Source: JAKBCQ01 sp021807585 | Lineage (GTDB): Bacteria > Planctomycetota > Planctomycetia > Isosphaerales > Isosphaeraceae | DNA length: 17,633 nucleotides | Direction: 5' to 3' | Assembly (NCBI GenBank): GCA_027325115.1 | Contig: DAHWFG010000351.1 | Location: 1 to 17,633, forward strand | Shown: positions 7,784-15,323 of the stretch, piece after piece | Layout: every line of letters starts with the position of its first letter | How positions within the stretch are numbered: the first letter of the stretch is position 1 | Notes under the pieces: model-generated | The model's input: only the letters and a program-made list of their open reading frames with translations | Told to the model about the DNA's origin: nothing | Databases searched by the model: none | Made by a program: the position numbers and the translations under genes

Positions 7784-10171
7784 GGAATCTAGTTCCTTGA
7801 TATGATCGCGCCATTTGGGAACGAGACGAGCCTCGGCGGGGGCCGAAGGGTTCGAAGACGATGGGGAGACCCCTTCCGACTCTCGAACTAATTCTTGATT
7901 GCTTTGATACGCATATTCACGCATCTGTGAATCGAACCGAATCATCGCCGCGTCGAGCGTTTCGGCGGCGATCGATTCGGTCGTTTTCCGATCGGGCGGG
8001 GGTAGCGCGATCCGACGATCGACGAGGGCCTTGAGGATCGACGCCGCTTGCCGACGCGCGTCCTCGCGTTTGAGCTTGCGTCTCGGCCAGAACTCGACGG
8101 GGCGAAAGTTCACCATCGTTTCGATCATATCAAGAGGCGCGGGATCGGTCGGCGTCTCGGCGCGTCCCGCTTTCCCCACAACCATATCGACCTCGGGAAA
8201 GCGACATAGCGCCATATCGCGGGCCGCCAGATCGTCCCCCGATCGCCGCGCCGAGGCTCGCGGGACCGTGATCGGCATGTCCATTATCATGCCTTCATTA
8301 AGCGGAGTCATAAACTCACGCGGTAACGGCTTGATGAATTGATCGGCGACGAGCGCGACGATCAAAAGCGAAGCCGGCGCGAGGAACGTGCCGACCGCGC
8401 CGCGGCAAACAAGCCCGCACGCGACGAGCGCGACGAAAAGCACCGTCAAAAAGATCGATCGATCGCCCAAAGGCGTGAAACCGACGATCAGAGTCGCGGC
8501 GAAAATCCAGATCATCGCTCCCGGACGATCGAGCAATCCATTCAATATCGGTTTATATACTTCAATAACGCTTCGAACGATCGCGCTTTCCTCCTCGCGA
8601 CGAATTATCCCTTTGATGAAGATCGTGCAAAGCGCCGGGACGAGCGTGATCGCGAGCGCCGCGACCGAAACGAGCGCGAACGATTTGGCGATCACCATCG
8701 GCCGAAACATCTTCCCTTCCATCCCCCCGAGTACGAGCACGGGGAGGAACGAAACGAGCATGATCGCAACCGAAAACACCAAAGGCCTGCCGACCTCGAG
8801 ACACGCCTCCAGAACCACGGCGCGGGTGTCGCCCGTCACGGGTCGATCGCCGAACCGTTCGCGCAGCTTGTGCATCGCGTTCTCGGCGATCACGATCGAC
8901 GAATCGACCAGCACGCCGATCGATATCGCGATCCCCGCCAGCGACATCACGTTCATCTCGACGTCGATCAATCCGATCGAACGTAATGCAGACATGATCA
9001 AAAATGCGAACAACGCCGCGAGCGGCAACGTGATCGAAATAATCATCGAGGTTCTAATATGATGTAATACCAGGTATACGCAGATCGAGGCGACGATCAT
9101 CGCCTCGACGACGGTTCGCGAGACCGTGGCGATCGCTCCTTCAATCAGCGGCGTTCGGTCGTAAAACGGAACGATCTTCACGCCTTTGGGAAGGCCCTGG
9201 GTGATTTCACGTATTTTCTCTTTGATGCGTCGCGTGACTTCGAGCGGATTTTCGCCCCGCGTCATCAACACGACGCCTCCCGTCGTCTCGCTTCCGTCTT
9301 TTTCAAGCACTCCGCGGCGAAAACCGGGAGCGATCGTCACCTTGGCCACGTCGGCGACGGTTCGCGGTTTCCCGGTCTCGTCGACGCTCGGCAACGGAAT
9401 TCGCTCGATATCCGCGACGGCCCGAGCCGAATCGAACGAATCGTCTCCAGGATCGGGCGATACGCCGAGCAACCCGACCGATCGGATCAAGTATTCGGCG
9501 TTTGTTTTTTGGATCACGTGTCCGCCCGCCGTTCCATTCGATCGCCGCACCGCGTCGAGAACGTCTTTGAGCGTCGTATCAAACGCGCGCAGCCGATCGG
9601 GATCGACCGCGATCTGATATTCGACCGGAAATCCGCCCACGGTCGACGCCTCGGCCACCCCCGCGACCGAGGCGAGCCGCGGTTTCACGTACCATTCTTG
9701 AATCGAGCGCAATCGACCTAAATCATATCCCGATCCCTCTACCGTGTACCAAAAAATCTGTCCGGTCGCAAGCGAATCCGCGGCGATCTCGGGCTTCACC
9801 CCCTCGGGAAGGCGGCCTGAGGCTCGCTCGAGCCGCTCGGCGACCGTCGCTCGCGCTCGATCTAAATTAACATCATTATAAAAAATAATATTAATCATAG
9901 AGAAACCCGGATCGCTCGAAGATCGTACGACGCGAACCCCGCGCATCCCTTGCAAACCGAGCGCGAGCGGATACGTGACGCGATCTTCGATCTCGCTCGG
10001 CGATCTCCCCTTCCACTCCGTAAACACGACGACCTGATTCTCGGAGAGATCGGGGATCGCGTCGACCGGGGTGCGAACCGCCGCGATAACCGCCAAAACC
10101 GTGAGACAGGCGCACGCGCCGATCACGATCGATCCGTGTTTAATCGATAAACGGATAATGGCGTTAATCAT
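7781..10171 (-). CDS. CusA/CzcA-type heavy-metal RND efflux pump, N-terminal part (ends at an in-frame stop)
   Basis: Proton-driven inner-membrane pump of a tripartite heavy-metal exporter. The 796-residue part starts with the typical N-terminal helix and VDAIPDLSENQVVVFTEWKGRSP (about 36-58), carries both halves of the first porter domain, and TM4 GIAISIGVLVDSSIVIAENA with Asp423 and Glu430 matching the charged relay of CusA. RPLVFSVAIMLVSFLPVLVLGGMEGKMF (462-489) is also diagnostic. After DMIETMVNFRPVEFWPR (681-697) the alignment to E. coli CusA is lost in a polar insertion, in which the stop falls. ATG 10171-10169 overlaps the adaptor's TGA as ATGA, indicating coupled translation; an upstream extension in frame lies inside the adaptor gene. 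The metal is not determined: Cu/Ag and Co/Zn/Cd classes are both possible. The rest of the pump is encoded at 6203-7780. Confidence 0.88.
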   Translation of the reverse strand: MINAIIRLSIKHGSIVIGACACLTVLAVIAAVRTPVDAIPDLSENQVVVFTEWKGRSPSEIEDRVTYPLALGLQGMRGVRVVRSSSDPGFSMINIIFYNDVNLDRARATVAERLERASGRLPEGVKPEIAADSLATGQIFWYTVEGSGYDLGRLRSIQEWYVKPRLASVAGVAEASTVGGFPVEYQIAVDPDRLRAFDTTLKDVLDAVRRSNGTAGGHVIQKTNAEYLIRSVGLLGVSPDPGDDSFDSARAVADIERIPLPSVDETGKPRTVADVAKVTIAPGFRRGVLEKDGSETTGGVVLMTRGENPLEVTRRIKEKIREITQGLPKGVKIVPFYDRTPLIEGAIATVSRTVVEAMIVASICVYLVLHHIRTSMIISITLPLAALFAFLIMSALRSIGLIDVEMNVMSLAGIAISIGVLVDSSIVIAENAMHKLRERFGDRPVTGDTRAVVLEACLEVGRPLVFSVAIMLVSFLPVLVLGGMEGKMFRPMVIAKSFALVSVAALAITLVPALCTIFIKGIIRREEESAIVRSVIEVYKPILNGLLDRPGAMIWIFAATLIVGFTPLGDRSIFLTVLFVALVACGLVCRGAVGTFLAPASLLIVALVADQFIKPLPREFMTPLNEGMIMDMPITVPRASARRSGDDLAARDMALCRFPEVDMVVGKAGRAETPTDPAPLDMIETMVNFRPVEFWPRRKLKREDARRQAASILKALVDRRIALPPPDRKTTESIAAETLDAAMIRFDSQMREYAYQSNQELVRESEGVSPSSSNPSAPAEARLVPKWRDHIKELDS

Positions 10172-11802
10172 TGTGGCGTCGTTGATCGTTTTGCGGCGGC
10201 GGGATCGTCGTCGCGTGCGGGATCGCTTGCGCGAGGTGAATCGCCGCCGCGGGGATGATCGTTTGTAAGCCGATTCTCGGCGGCCTGAAATTTCGCCTCG
10301 CATCCGTCGCAACAAAGGAAAACGACGCGTTCTCGTGAAACGACGCGAAACGGCGTTCCCATCGACCCCAGCGGCTTGCGGGTGATCGGACAAACGCGCT
10401 GTACGATCGCGATTTTACGATCCTCGGCGGATAGCTCGACGAGCCCCGATTCGATCGCCGAAGCTTGGTCGATCGTTGAATTACGAGATTGACTTATTTG
10501 AACATTATTTTGAGCAATCACGTTCGTCCGCGTGTCGTTCGCGGCCCGCGTCGCGCCGAAATACGCGGTCGAAGCCGCGGGATTGAGCCTCGTTTCGGCG
10601 TCAAGCAGAAACGCTCCCGCGGTTGCGACCGAACGTCCCTCGTCGACCCCGCGGACGACTGGAAAATAGTCGCCGCAGCGAGGACCGACGACGACCTCGA
10701 CCGCGTCGAACATTCCGGGCATGCTTTCGACATAAACGATTTTGCGAACGCCGTCGTCTACGATCGCCGATTCCGGAATCGCCGGGACCGTCCCCCTGGG
10801 TCGATACGAAACGACCCGCGGCGAGAGCCGCATTCCGCCGCATTTCGCGCACGTCGCTCCCGCGCGGCCGGCCTTGATCTCGGGATGCATCGGACACCAA
10901 TATTCCAGCCTTTGATGATCATTCAAGTGAATCGCGTCCAGAATCTTTTGATCGATCGCACATCGTCCCGGTCGATCAAACATTTCCTCGGGGTGGTCGA
11001 GACAAAGGTAGGCGACCCGCGTCTCTCCGTTGCGAATCGGCGGCGGATCGACGGGGAGCGATCGGAACGGCTCGATCTCGTCGACGGGAACTCGAATCAG
11101 CGCGTTCGCAGTCATACCTTCGATAAAATCATGATGATAATCGTGGACGATGATCTCGGCTTTTGGGGGTTCGACCGATTCGACGATCCCCTCGAACGGT
11201 CCGAGGCCGGGGAGGTCGTCCGAGGTGATTTCGGCGGCGAGTTTGCGACGGAGCAAGGCCGAGTCGCGCGGTCGGAACGTCGGAGCGAGCGTCGTTCGCC
11301 CGTCGCTCGAACGATGAACGATCGCGAACGAGCGGATCTCGACCGAGAGTTTCATGTAACGAACGGGAGACGTGCGAATCCCGGCGAGCTGAACGCGATA
11401 CGGCGAGAATTTCATGCGGGCGAGAACGCCTTCGGGGAGCGGAGCGGCGTCCCCTTTTTTGCGGCGAACGAGCGCCATGTTGCACACTCCGCACCGGCCG
11501 GGCCATTCGGCGACGACCCCCGGATCCATCGGACAAAAGTACTCGGTATCGTTCGAGACGGCGCCTGTGATCGCGTCGTTTCCGGTCGCCCGCCGCGTTA
11601 AGCGATCCCAATGATTGCGGAGGAACTCCCAGCGGCCGACGATCAAAAACCCCGCCGCGAGGATCAAGGGAAACCGCAGGCGGATGCGGATCGCACGCCA
11701 CGCGATCATCAAGCCGCGCGGGCTCGGCGAGTTCGCGGAATCAAACCGAGACGCGGCGCGGCGCGATTCGGAGTCGATCTTATTGGTTTTTGTGATGCTC
11801 AT
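10168..11802 (-). CDS. Periplasmic adaptor (membrane-fusion protein) of a heavy-metal RND system, with several metal-binding modules
   Basis: CusB/HlyD-like protein linking pump to outer membrane and probably loading metal. Of 544 residues, 42-57 form one membrane anchor. Then come YFCPMDPGVVAEWPGRCGVC (88-107), a degenerate copy with LCLDHPEEMFDRPGRC (266-281), YWCPMHPEIKAGRAGATCAKCGG (301-323), the membrane-proximal block RKIVYVESMPGMFDAVEV with GPRCGDYFPVVRG, and a C-terminal CPITRKPLGS...FLCCDGCEAKF module (471-505). The first and third resemble the heavy-metal-binding domain found on P-type ATPases and adaptors. No long helical hairpin is visible. ATG 11802-11800 is taken as start; an upstream in-frame TTG at 11823 is possible. 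It overlaps the lipoprotein gene by 23 bases and the pump by 4, so all three form one operon. Confidence 0.87.
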   Translation of the reverse strand: MSITKTNKIDSESRRAASRFDSANSPSPRGLMIAWRAIRIRLRFPLILAAGFLIVGRWEFLRNHWDRLTRRATGNDAITGAVSNDTEYFCPMDPGVVAEWPGRCGVCNMALVRRKKGDAAPLPEGVLARMKFSPYRVQLAGIRTSPVRYMKLSVEIRSFAIVHRSSDGRTTLAPTFRPRDSALLRRKLAAEITSDDLPGLGPFEGIVESVEPPKAEIIVHDYHHDFIEGMTANALIRVPVDEIEPFRSLPVDPPPIRNGETRVAYLCLDHPEEMFDRPGRCAIDQKILDAIHLNDHQRLEYWCPMHPEIKAGRAGATCAKCGGMRLSPRVVSYRPRGTVPAIPESAIVDDGVRKIVYVESMPGMFDAVEVVVGPRCGDYFPVVRGVDEGRSVATAGAFLLDAETRLNPAASTAYFGATRAANDTRTNVIAQNNVQISQSRNSTIDQASAIESGLVELSAEDRKIAIVQRVCPITRKPLGSMGTPFRVVSRERVVFLCCDGCEAKFQAAENRLTNDHPRGGDSPRASDPARDDDPAAAKRSTTPQ

Positions 11803-12349
11803 GTTCTCGTTCTTTTGGATCAACGATCGCTTGTTCGGCCGAGCCGGGCGCGGTCGATCCCGCGCCGCCGGAGGACGATCGATCGGCGGTCGAATCGACG
11901 ACGATCGCGGGATCGTCCATTTTATGATCCCAGTGCATAATCAAATTGAAATCTTCTTCGCGATAGACCCAAACGGGCGCCGCGCCGAAAACGAGATACC
12001 GCGCGACTTTCGATTCAACCGGGTTCGTCAGTTCGAGTTTGGCGGTGAAATAGCGCGCATGCGGAGTTTCGAGCTCGGTGAGGATCTGATAGCGATCGAG
12101 TTTTTGTCCCGCGGTCCGGGTCATATCGACGAAGTTGAGCCCGCCGATCGTGACGAGTTCGGGTTTGGGAGATTGTTGATCGCGCCACGCGGTGAGCGAG
12201 GTTTCGAGCGCCCGGCGCGCTTCGGTCGATCCCGGAACGAGCCGAACGCGTGCGGACGAGTCGTCGCGGCGGACGCACCCCGAGAAGAGCGCGATCGATG
12301 CGACCAGGCCGAAGGTTTGAGCGATCCGATTCATCAGGAATGATGGCAT
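11780..12349 (-). CDS. Lipoprotein, first gene of the metal-efflux operon
   Basis: Unnamed family. The 189-residue product starts with a lipoprotein signal, basic residue, hydrophobic stretch and lipobox LFSGC with the lipidated Cys25. The middle (about 40-145) has the pattern EARRALE-x3-AW, G-x2-LDRY-x-I, F-x-AKLELTNP-x2-SK, YLVFG-x2-PVWVYREEDF. The same pattern recurs in the lipoprotein at 14485-14907, so the two are paralogues. The tail is Ser/Gly-rich and ends in a His/Glu/Lys cluster (HEHHKNQ), which might bind metal, though part of it is shaped by overlap with the adaptor gene. Start may be ATG 12349 or ATG 12334 (Met6); neither has a good ribosome site. A role in delivering or sensing metal at the envelope is inferred from the operon only. 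Confidence 0.75.
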   Translation of the reverse strand: MPSFLMNRIAQTFGLVASIALFSGCVRRDDSSARVRLVPGSTEARRALETSLTAWRDQQSPKPELVTIGGLNFVDMTRTAGQKLDRYQILTELETPHARYFTAKLELTNPVESKVARYLVFGAAPVWVYREEDFNLIMHWDHKMDDPAIVVDSTADRSSSGGAGSTAPGSAEQAIVDPKEREHEHHKNQ

Positions 12350-12413
12350 AATATTTTGTTGGATTGCGGCGTTCGGCTTCGTGACGGGTTGAGGTCGTCT
12401 GCATTGAATATAT

Positions 12414-12427
12414 CGCTTGCGGAAGCG
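12414..12427. repeat. Short hairpin between divergent genes
   Basis: CGCTT (12414-12418) and AAGCG (12423-12427) flank a GCGG loop, 65 bases before the efflux lipoprotein on the minus strand. It lies next to a minus-strand TATATT (12412-12407). It could be a regulator site for the divergent pair, but a 5-bp stem can arise by chance. Confidence 0.2.
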
Positions 12428-12533
12428 CGATGGCTAGGTTAACTTTAATCGTGGATTCGTTCCGATCGGCGAGGGGCGATTGGGGGTATTGGTCGATCGT
12501 GCGATCGCTCCGACGTATGGAAGGTTTGCTCAC

Positions 12534-13010
12534 GTGGCACATTCTTGGGCTTCGCGTTTGACGAACGCCGCCTCGATCATCCGGGTCGTTCCGGTGATCG
12601 CGGTCGTGATCGTGTTCGCGCCTCACCCCGCGCGAGGGGCTTGCGGGGGATGGGTATCATGGAGCGACGAATCATCGCTTTCGTCTCGCCTCGATCGGTT
12701 CGTCGCCTCGCTGATTTCCTCGAACGGCGCTGAACGAGATTTGAGCGGTCGAGACGGCTCACTTACGGCGATCGCTCGCAAACTTCCTTCACCCTGCGCG
12801 CTCGGGTTGTGCTCGAAGTCGCCCGCCGGCCCGTTCGATCCGCCACGCGTCGCTCGCGTTCCGAGCGATTTCTGGATCGCTTTATCGGTCGATCCGGTTC
12901 GCGTCCGGCCTCGATCGGCGCGGCTCTACTTTGATCCGATCGTTGATTCACCCCGTCACATCCCCGAATCGATCGATCGACCTCCGCGGGGCCGACGATT
13001 CACGACATAA
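12534..13010 (+). CDS. Small predicted secreted protein with Cys motif, divergent from the efflux operon
   Basis: Not a named family. The 158-residue product has a Sec-type signal (basic Arg9 and Arg17, hydrophobic VVPVIAVVIVFAP at 18-30, likely cleavage after a small residue near ARGA, residues 33-36), then a polar mature part with Cys37, a PCALGLCSKSP motif (87-97, Cys88 and Cys93) and a Pro/Arg-rich C-terminus. I recall planctomycete secreted proteins with a related Pro-Cys-x-Cys-Ser segment near metal RND operons, but cannot verify it here. GTG at 12534 is preferred to TTG at 12480 because GGAAGG (12519-12524) is 9 bases before it and it starts just ahead of the signal peptide. Alternative: a chance open frame in GC-rich DNA, though the signal peptide argues against it. 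Confidence 0.5.
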   Translation: MAHSWASRLTNAASIIRVVPVIAVVIVFAPHPARGACGGWVSWSDESSLSSRLDRFVASLISSNGAERDLSGRDGSLTAIARKLPSPCALGLCSKSPAGPFDPPRVARVPSDFWIALSVDPVRVRPRSARLYFDPIVDSPRHIPESIDRPPRGRRFTT

Positions 13011-13337
13011 AGACGTCGCCATTTTCTGATGGATCGTTACGGAATCGGCGTCTTCCTCGGTTCGCGTTCGTAGGCGCCTTCCGATCGGCGTGGAATCGGC
13101 GCATGATCCGCGAGCGAGTTTCGATGTTATACGTAAACATGAAGTGGCGAGTGTTCGTCGATCAATTGACGAATCGACTCGGCCGAGGTCGAAGCGATGC
13201 GTATCACATTTGCGTGATGAGTCCGCGAAACGGGGCGTCGCGCTTTTCCGACGTTCGAGCGTTTTTATTGGTATAATATTCTTATCGATCCGCGTTATTT
13301 TTGATTCTTCATCGGTTTTATCGAAGGAGTTCGATTG
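13011..13337. other. Intergenic region before the DUF1559 gene
   Basis: No convincing gene: the open frame here lacks a ribosome site and any recognisable motif. It carries a promoter-like TATAAT near its right end and the ribosome site of the next gene. A 10-base direct repeat GGAATCGGCG occurs at 13041-13050 and 13092-13101, probably a by-product of the TCGG-rich composition. Confidence 0.5.
13269..13277 (+). promoter_or_regulatory. Extended -10 promoter element (TGG-TATAAT) for the DUF1559 gene
   Basis: Perfect TATAAT at 13272-13277 preceded by TGG, matching the extended -10 form TGn. A transcript start near 13284 would leave a leader of about 54 bases. The -35 region is weak, as allowed for extended -10 promoters. 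Confidence 0.5.
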
Positions 13338-14387
13338 ATGATTCGTCGACGATCGGGTTTCACGTTGATCGAATTGCTGGTCGTGATTGCGATCATCGCG
13401 ATTTTGATCGCGTTATTGCTGCCGGCGGTTCAACAGGCGCGCGAGGCGGCTCGCCGCGCGCAGTGCACGAACAACCTCAAACAACTGGGGTTGGCGATCC
13501 ACAATTACCTCAGCTCGGGGCAGTGCTTGCCGTTCGGCAAGGGAGGGAGCTACTCCGGGGTCGTCCCCGGGACGCCGATCTACGCGCGTTGGTCGGCACA
13601 AAGTCAATTGCTCATGTATATTGAGCAAGGGAATCTTTTTAACAGCATTAACTTCAATTTGCCTCCCGAAACTCCCGGCATGGGGGGAGACGTTCCGTTC
13701 ATGCCCGCGTATCAAAACCCGAATCGCGCCAACATGACCGCGTGCCGCATCAACGTCGGCGTATTTCTTTGTCCCTCGGACAACCCGCCGATCGGGATTT
13801 GGCCGGGTGGGACGAATTATCTGGGGAATTTGCAGACATGGCTCTGTGATTTGAGCGAGAATTTCCCCAGTACGATCTCGCCGGGAACTCCTCCCCAGGG
13901 GATTTTTTATTTCAACAGCCGAGTGAATCTGGCGATGGTGACCGACGGGACGAGCAACACCGCGTTTATGAGCGAGAAGATTCGAGGGACTGGAATTCAC
14001 GATCGCGACGCTCGGTCCGACTCGCTCGTCACGAGCGCCTCGACGACCCCGCTCCAAACGTTTCAGGTTTGCCAGGCGACGAACCCCGCCAATGCGACTC
14101 GCTTGACGATGCTTCAGGGGGCGAGCTGGGTGATGGGAGAGATGTGTTGTACATCATATAATCACGTCGGTACTCCCAATAGTCATACGTGCGCGGGGCT
14201 TGGTTTCTCGGGGAATATGGCGAACATGCCGATGGTCGTTCCCCCCTCGAGCCAACATCCCGGCGGGGTGAACGTTTTGATGGGGGACGGAAGCGTTCGG
14301 TTCGTCAAAAGCAGCGTCAATTTAATCACCTGGCAAGCGATCGGCACGCGTAACGGCGGCGAGGTCGTGTCGGGTGATTCTTTCTGA
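13338..14387 (+). CDS. DUF1559 domain protein with type IV prepilin N-terminus
   Basis: Pseudopilin-like secreted protein of the family expanded in Planctomycetes; exact role unknown. Of 349 residues, RRRSG|FTLIELLVVIAIIAIL is a prepilin peptidase signal: cleavage after Gly7, Phe8 as mature +1 and Glu12 at +5. The helix continues into the family block LLLPAVQQAREAARRAQC and NNLKQLGLAIHNY. The C-terminus has QHPGGVNVLMGDGSVRFV and TWQAIGTRNGGEVV, the family's H-x-G-G...DGSV-x-F end. ATG at 13338 is chosen over the TTG directly before it because AAGGAGT (13324-13330) is 7 bases away. An extended -10 lies upstream and a strong hairpin downstream. It is followed by a small lipoprotein, an arrangement often seen for these genes. 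Probably exported by a type II-like secretion or pilus machine. Confidence 0.95.
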   Translation: MIRRRSGFTLIELLVVIAIIAILIALLLPAVQQAREAARRAQCTNNLKQLGLAIHNYLSSGQCLPFGKGGSYSGVVPGTPIYARWSAQSQLLMYIEQGNLFNSINFNLPPETPGMGGDVPFMPAYQNPNRANMTACRINVGVFLCPSDNPPIGIWPGGTNYLGNLQTWLCDLSENFPSTISPGTPPQGIFYFNSRVNLAMVTDGTSNTAFMSEKIRGTGIHDRDARSDSLVTSASTTPLQTFQVCQATNPANATRLTMLQGASWVMGEMCCTSYNHVGTPNSHTCAGLGFSGNMANMPMVVPPSSQHPGGVNVLMGDGSVRFVKSSVNLITWQAIGTRNGGEVVSGDSF

Positions 14388-14404
14388 TCGAAACGATCGG
14401 ACCG

Positions 14405-14438
14405 CCGGGCCGCGCGTCGTTTCGATCGCGCGGCCCGG
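14405..14438 (+). terminator. Strong GC hairpin after the DUF1559 gene
   Basis: CCGGGCCGCGCG (14405-14416) and its perfect complement CGCGCGGCCCGG (14427-14438) enclose a 10-base loop, 17 bases after the stop. The 12-bp stem is very stable. There is no good T-run after it, so it may cause partial termination or protect the 3' end of the DUF1559 message and lower expression of the lipoprotein gene behind it. Confidence 0.6.
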
Positions 14439-14484
14439 GATGCATTTGCAATCCTAGATTCTATTGTATCTGGAGATCGATTGT

Positions 14485-14907
14485 ATGAAGATTCGATGGA
14501 TTTGTCTGGTCGCCGCGATCGCCGCGGCGGGGTGCGGCGCCGAGGGGAAAAGCGGCGCGCCGATGCCGACCGGTCAAGAGGCTCGCGCGGCGCTCGAGAA
14601 GGCGCTCGACTCATGGAAGGCGGGGAAACCTCCGAGTTCGATCGCCGATCAGACCCCCAAGATCGACGTCGTCGATTCTCAATGGAAAGCCGGCGATGTG
14701 CTTGAAAGCTACTCGATCGTCAATGAGAAACAAGGCGAGGGAAACAAGACGTTCGGCGTCAAGTTGACGCTCAAAAAACCTCCCGGGTCGAAGGACGTCG
14801 AATACATGGTTCTCGGCAAAGATCCCGTTCGGATCTATCGCGACGAGGATTTCACCCGAATGCTCAACATGGATAACAACCCCGGCGGTTCGCGATCGCG
14901 CCGGTGA
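14485..14907 (+). CDS. Small lipoprotein, paralogue of the efflux-operon lipoprotein
   Basis: The 140-residue product has a short lipoprotein signal, Lys2 and Arg4, hydrophobic stretch and lipobox AAGC with Cys17. The mature part shows EARAALEKALDSW (32-44), a D-x-QWKAGDVLESYSIV segment, FGVKLTLKKPPGSKDVEYMV and PVRIYRDEDF, which match the lipoprotein at 11780-12349 segment by segment. ATG at 14485 is preferred to an upstream TTG because TGGAGA (14471-14476) lies 8 bases before it. It follows the DUF1559 gene by 97 bases with a strong hairpin between, so it is likely cotranscribed at a reduced level. Function unknown; a binding or assembly role at the envelope is a guess. Confidence 0.8.
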   Translation: MKIRWICLVAAIAAAGCGAEGKSGAPMPTGQEARAALEKALDSWKAGKPPSSIADQTPKIDVVDSQWKAGDVLESYSIVNEKQGEGNKTFGVKLTLKKPPGSKDVEYMVLGKDPVRIYRDEDFTRMLNMDNNPGGSRSRR

Positions 14908-15003
14908 TGATCGCGCGAATGCGACGTCAATAGAACTTGCCGGCGATAGAATCTCTCTCGCATCTTGAATTGTCTGTGAGAACCGAATTAAAGAGTTCGA
15001 ATC

Positions 15004-15017
15004 CGTATTTGAATACG
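15004..15017. promoter_or_regulatory. Palindrome, possible operator
   Basis: CGTATT and AATACG separated by two bases, about 100 bases upstream of a TATAAT. Compact dyads of this kind are typical of repressor binding sites in front of catabolic operons, but no regulator gene is in the window and the distance to the promoter is large. Confidence 0.25.
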
Positions 15018-15114
15018 CGAATCCCGATTGGGGACGGCGAATCGCTCGATGCGCAATCGGAACCGGATTCGCCGACGCGATCCTCGCGGCGATCCTCACT
15101 TTGAAGTAACATTA

Positions 15115-15123
15115 TGATATAAT
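15115..15123 (+). promoter_or_regulatory. Extended -10 promoter element (TGA-TATAAT)
   Basis: TATAAT at 15118-15123 with TGA directly before it. It would start transcription near 15130, giving a leader of about 220 bases to the enolase-superfamily gene. A TTGAAG at 15101-15106 is too close (11 bases) to serve as its -35. Confidence 0.4.
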
Positions 15124-15143
15124 TGGATTTATTGGAAGTTTGC

Positions 15144-15323
15144 ATGGTTCGGCGCGATCAAGATCGAGGCGATTGTTCCGGCTCGCATCGATGGATCAAT
15201 CCGTACGGATCGGAAAGATCGCCGCGTTGCTTTCGCGCGGGATCACGGCTAATCTTTGGTCATGATCCGGCGGCCTATTTGCGAAACTCCCCTTGCGCCG
15301 CGGGTCGACCGTTTAAACCCTGA
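15144..15323 (+). CDS. Doubtful small open frame, possible leader peptide
   Basis: A 59-residue Arg- and Ser-rich frame starts at ATG 15144, 5 bases after GGAAG (15134-15138) and about 20 bases after a TATAAT, and ends 29 bases before the next gene. It has no signal peptide, membrane segment or motif I recognise. The start signals are good, but the amino acid content looks like translated GATCG-rich filler. It is either a leader peptide or chance. Confidence 0.2.
   Translation: MVRRDQDRGDCSGSHRWINPYGSERSPRCFRAGSRLIFGHDPAAYLRNSPCAAGRPFKP

Noticed and set aside
8339..8986. Plus-strand frames of 215 and 224 codons inside the pump gene
   Set aside because: Both are antisense to conserved RND helices and have no features of their own.
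10172..10393. Extension of the pump to an upstream in-frame start, adding 74 Arg-rich residues
   Set aside because: The extension lies inside the adaptor gene and has no transmembrane or family similarity. The ATG in the ATGA overlap begins exactly at the conserved N-terminal helix.
10489..11601. A 370-codon plus-strand frame over the adaptor gene
   Set aside because: Antisense shadow with Arg/Asp-rich composition; the minus-strand adaptor has Cys modules and ATGA coupling.
13090..13338. An 82-codon frame before the DUF1559 gene
   Set aside because: No ribosome site, no motif, and it spans the likely promoter and ribosome site of the next gene.
14990..15020. TTCGAATCC resembling a tRNA T-loop
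   Set aside because: The flanks cannot form the T-stem, acceptor stem or anticodon arm, and no CCA end follows.
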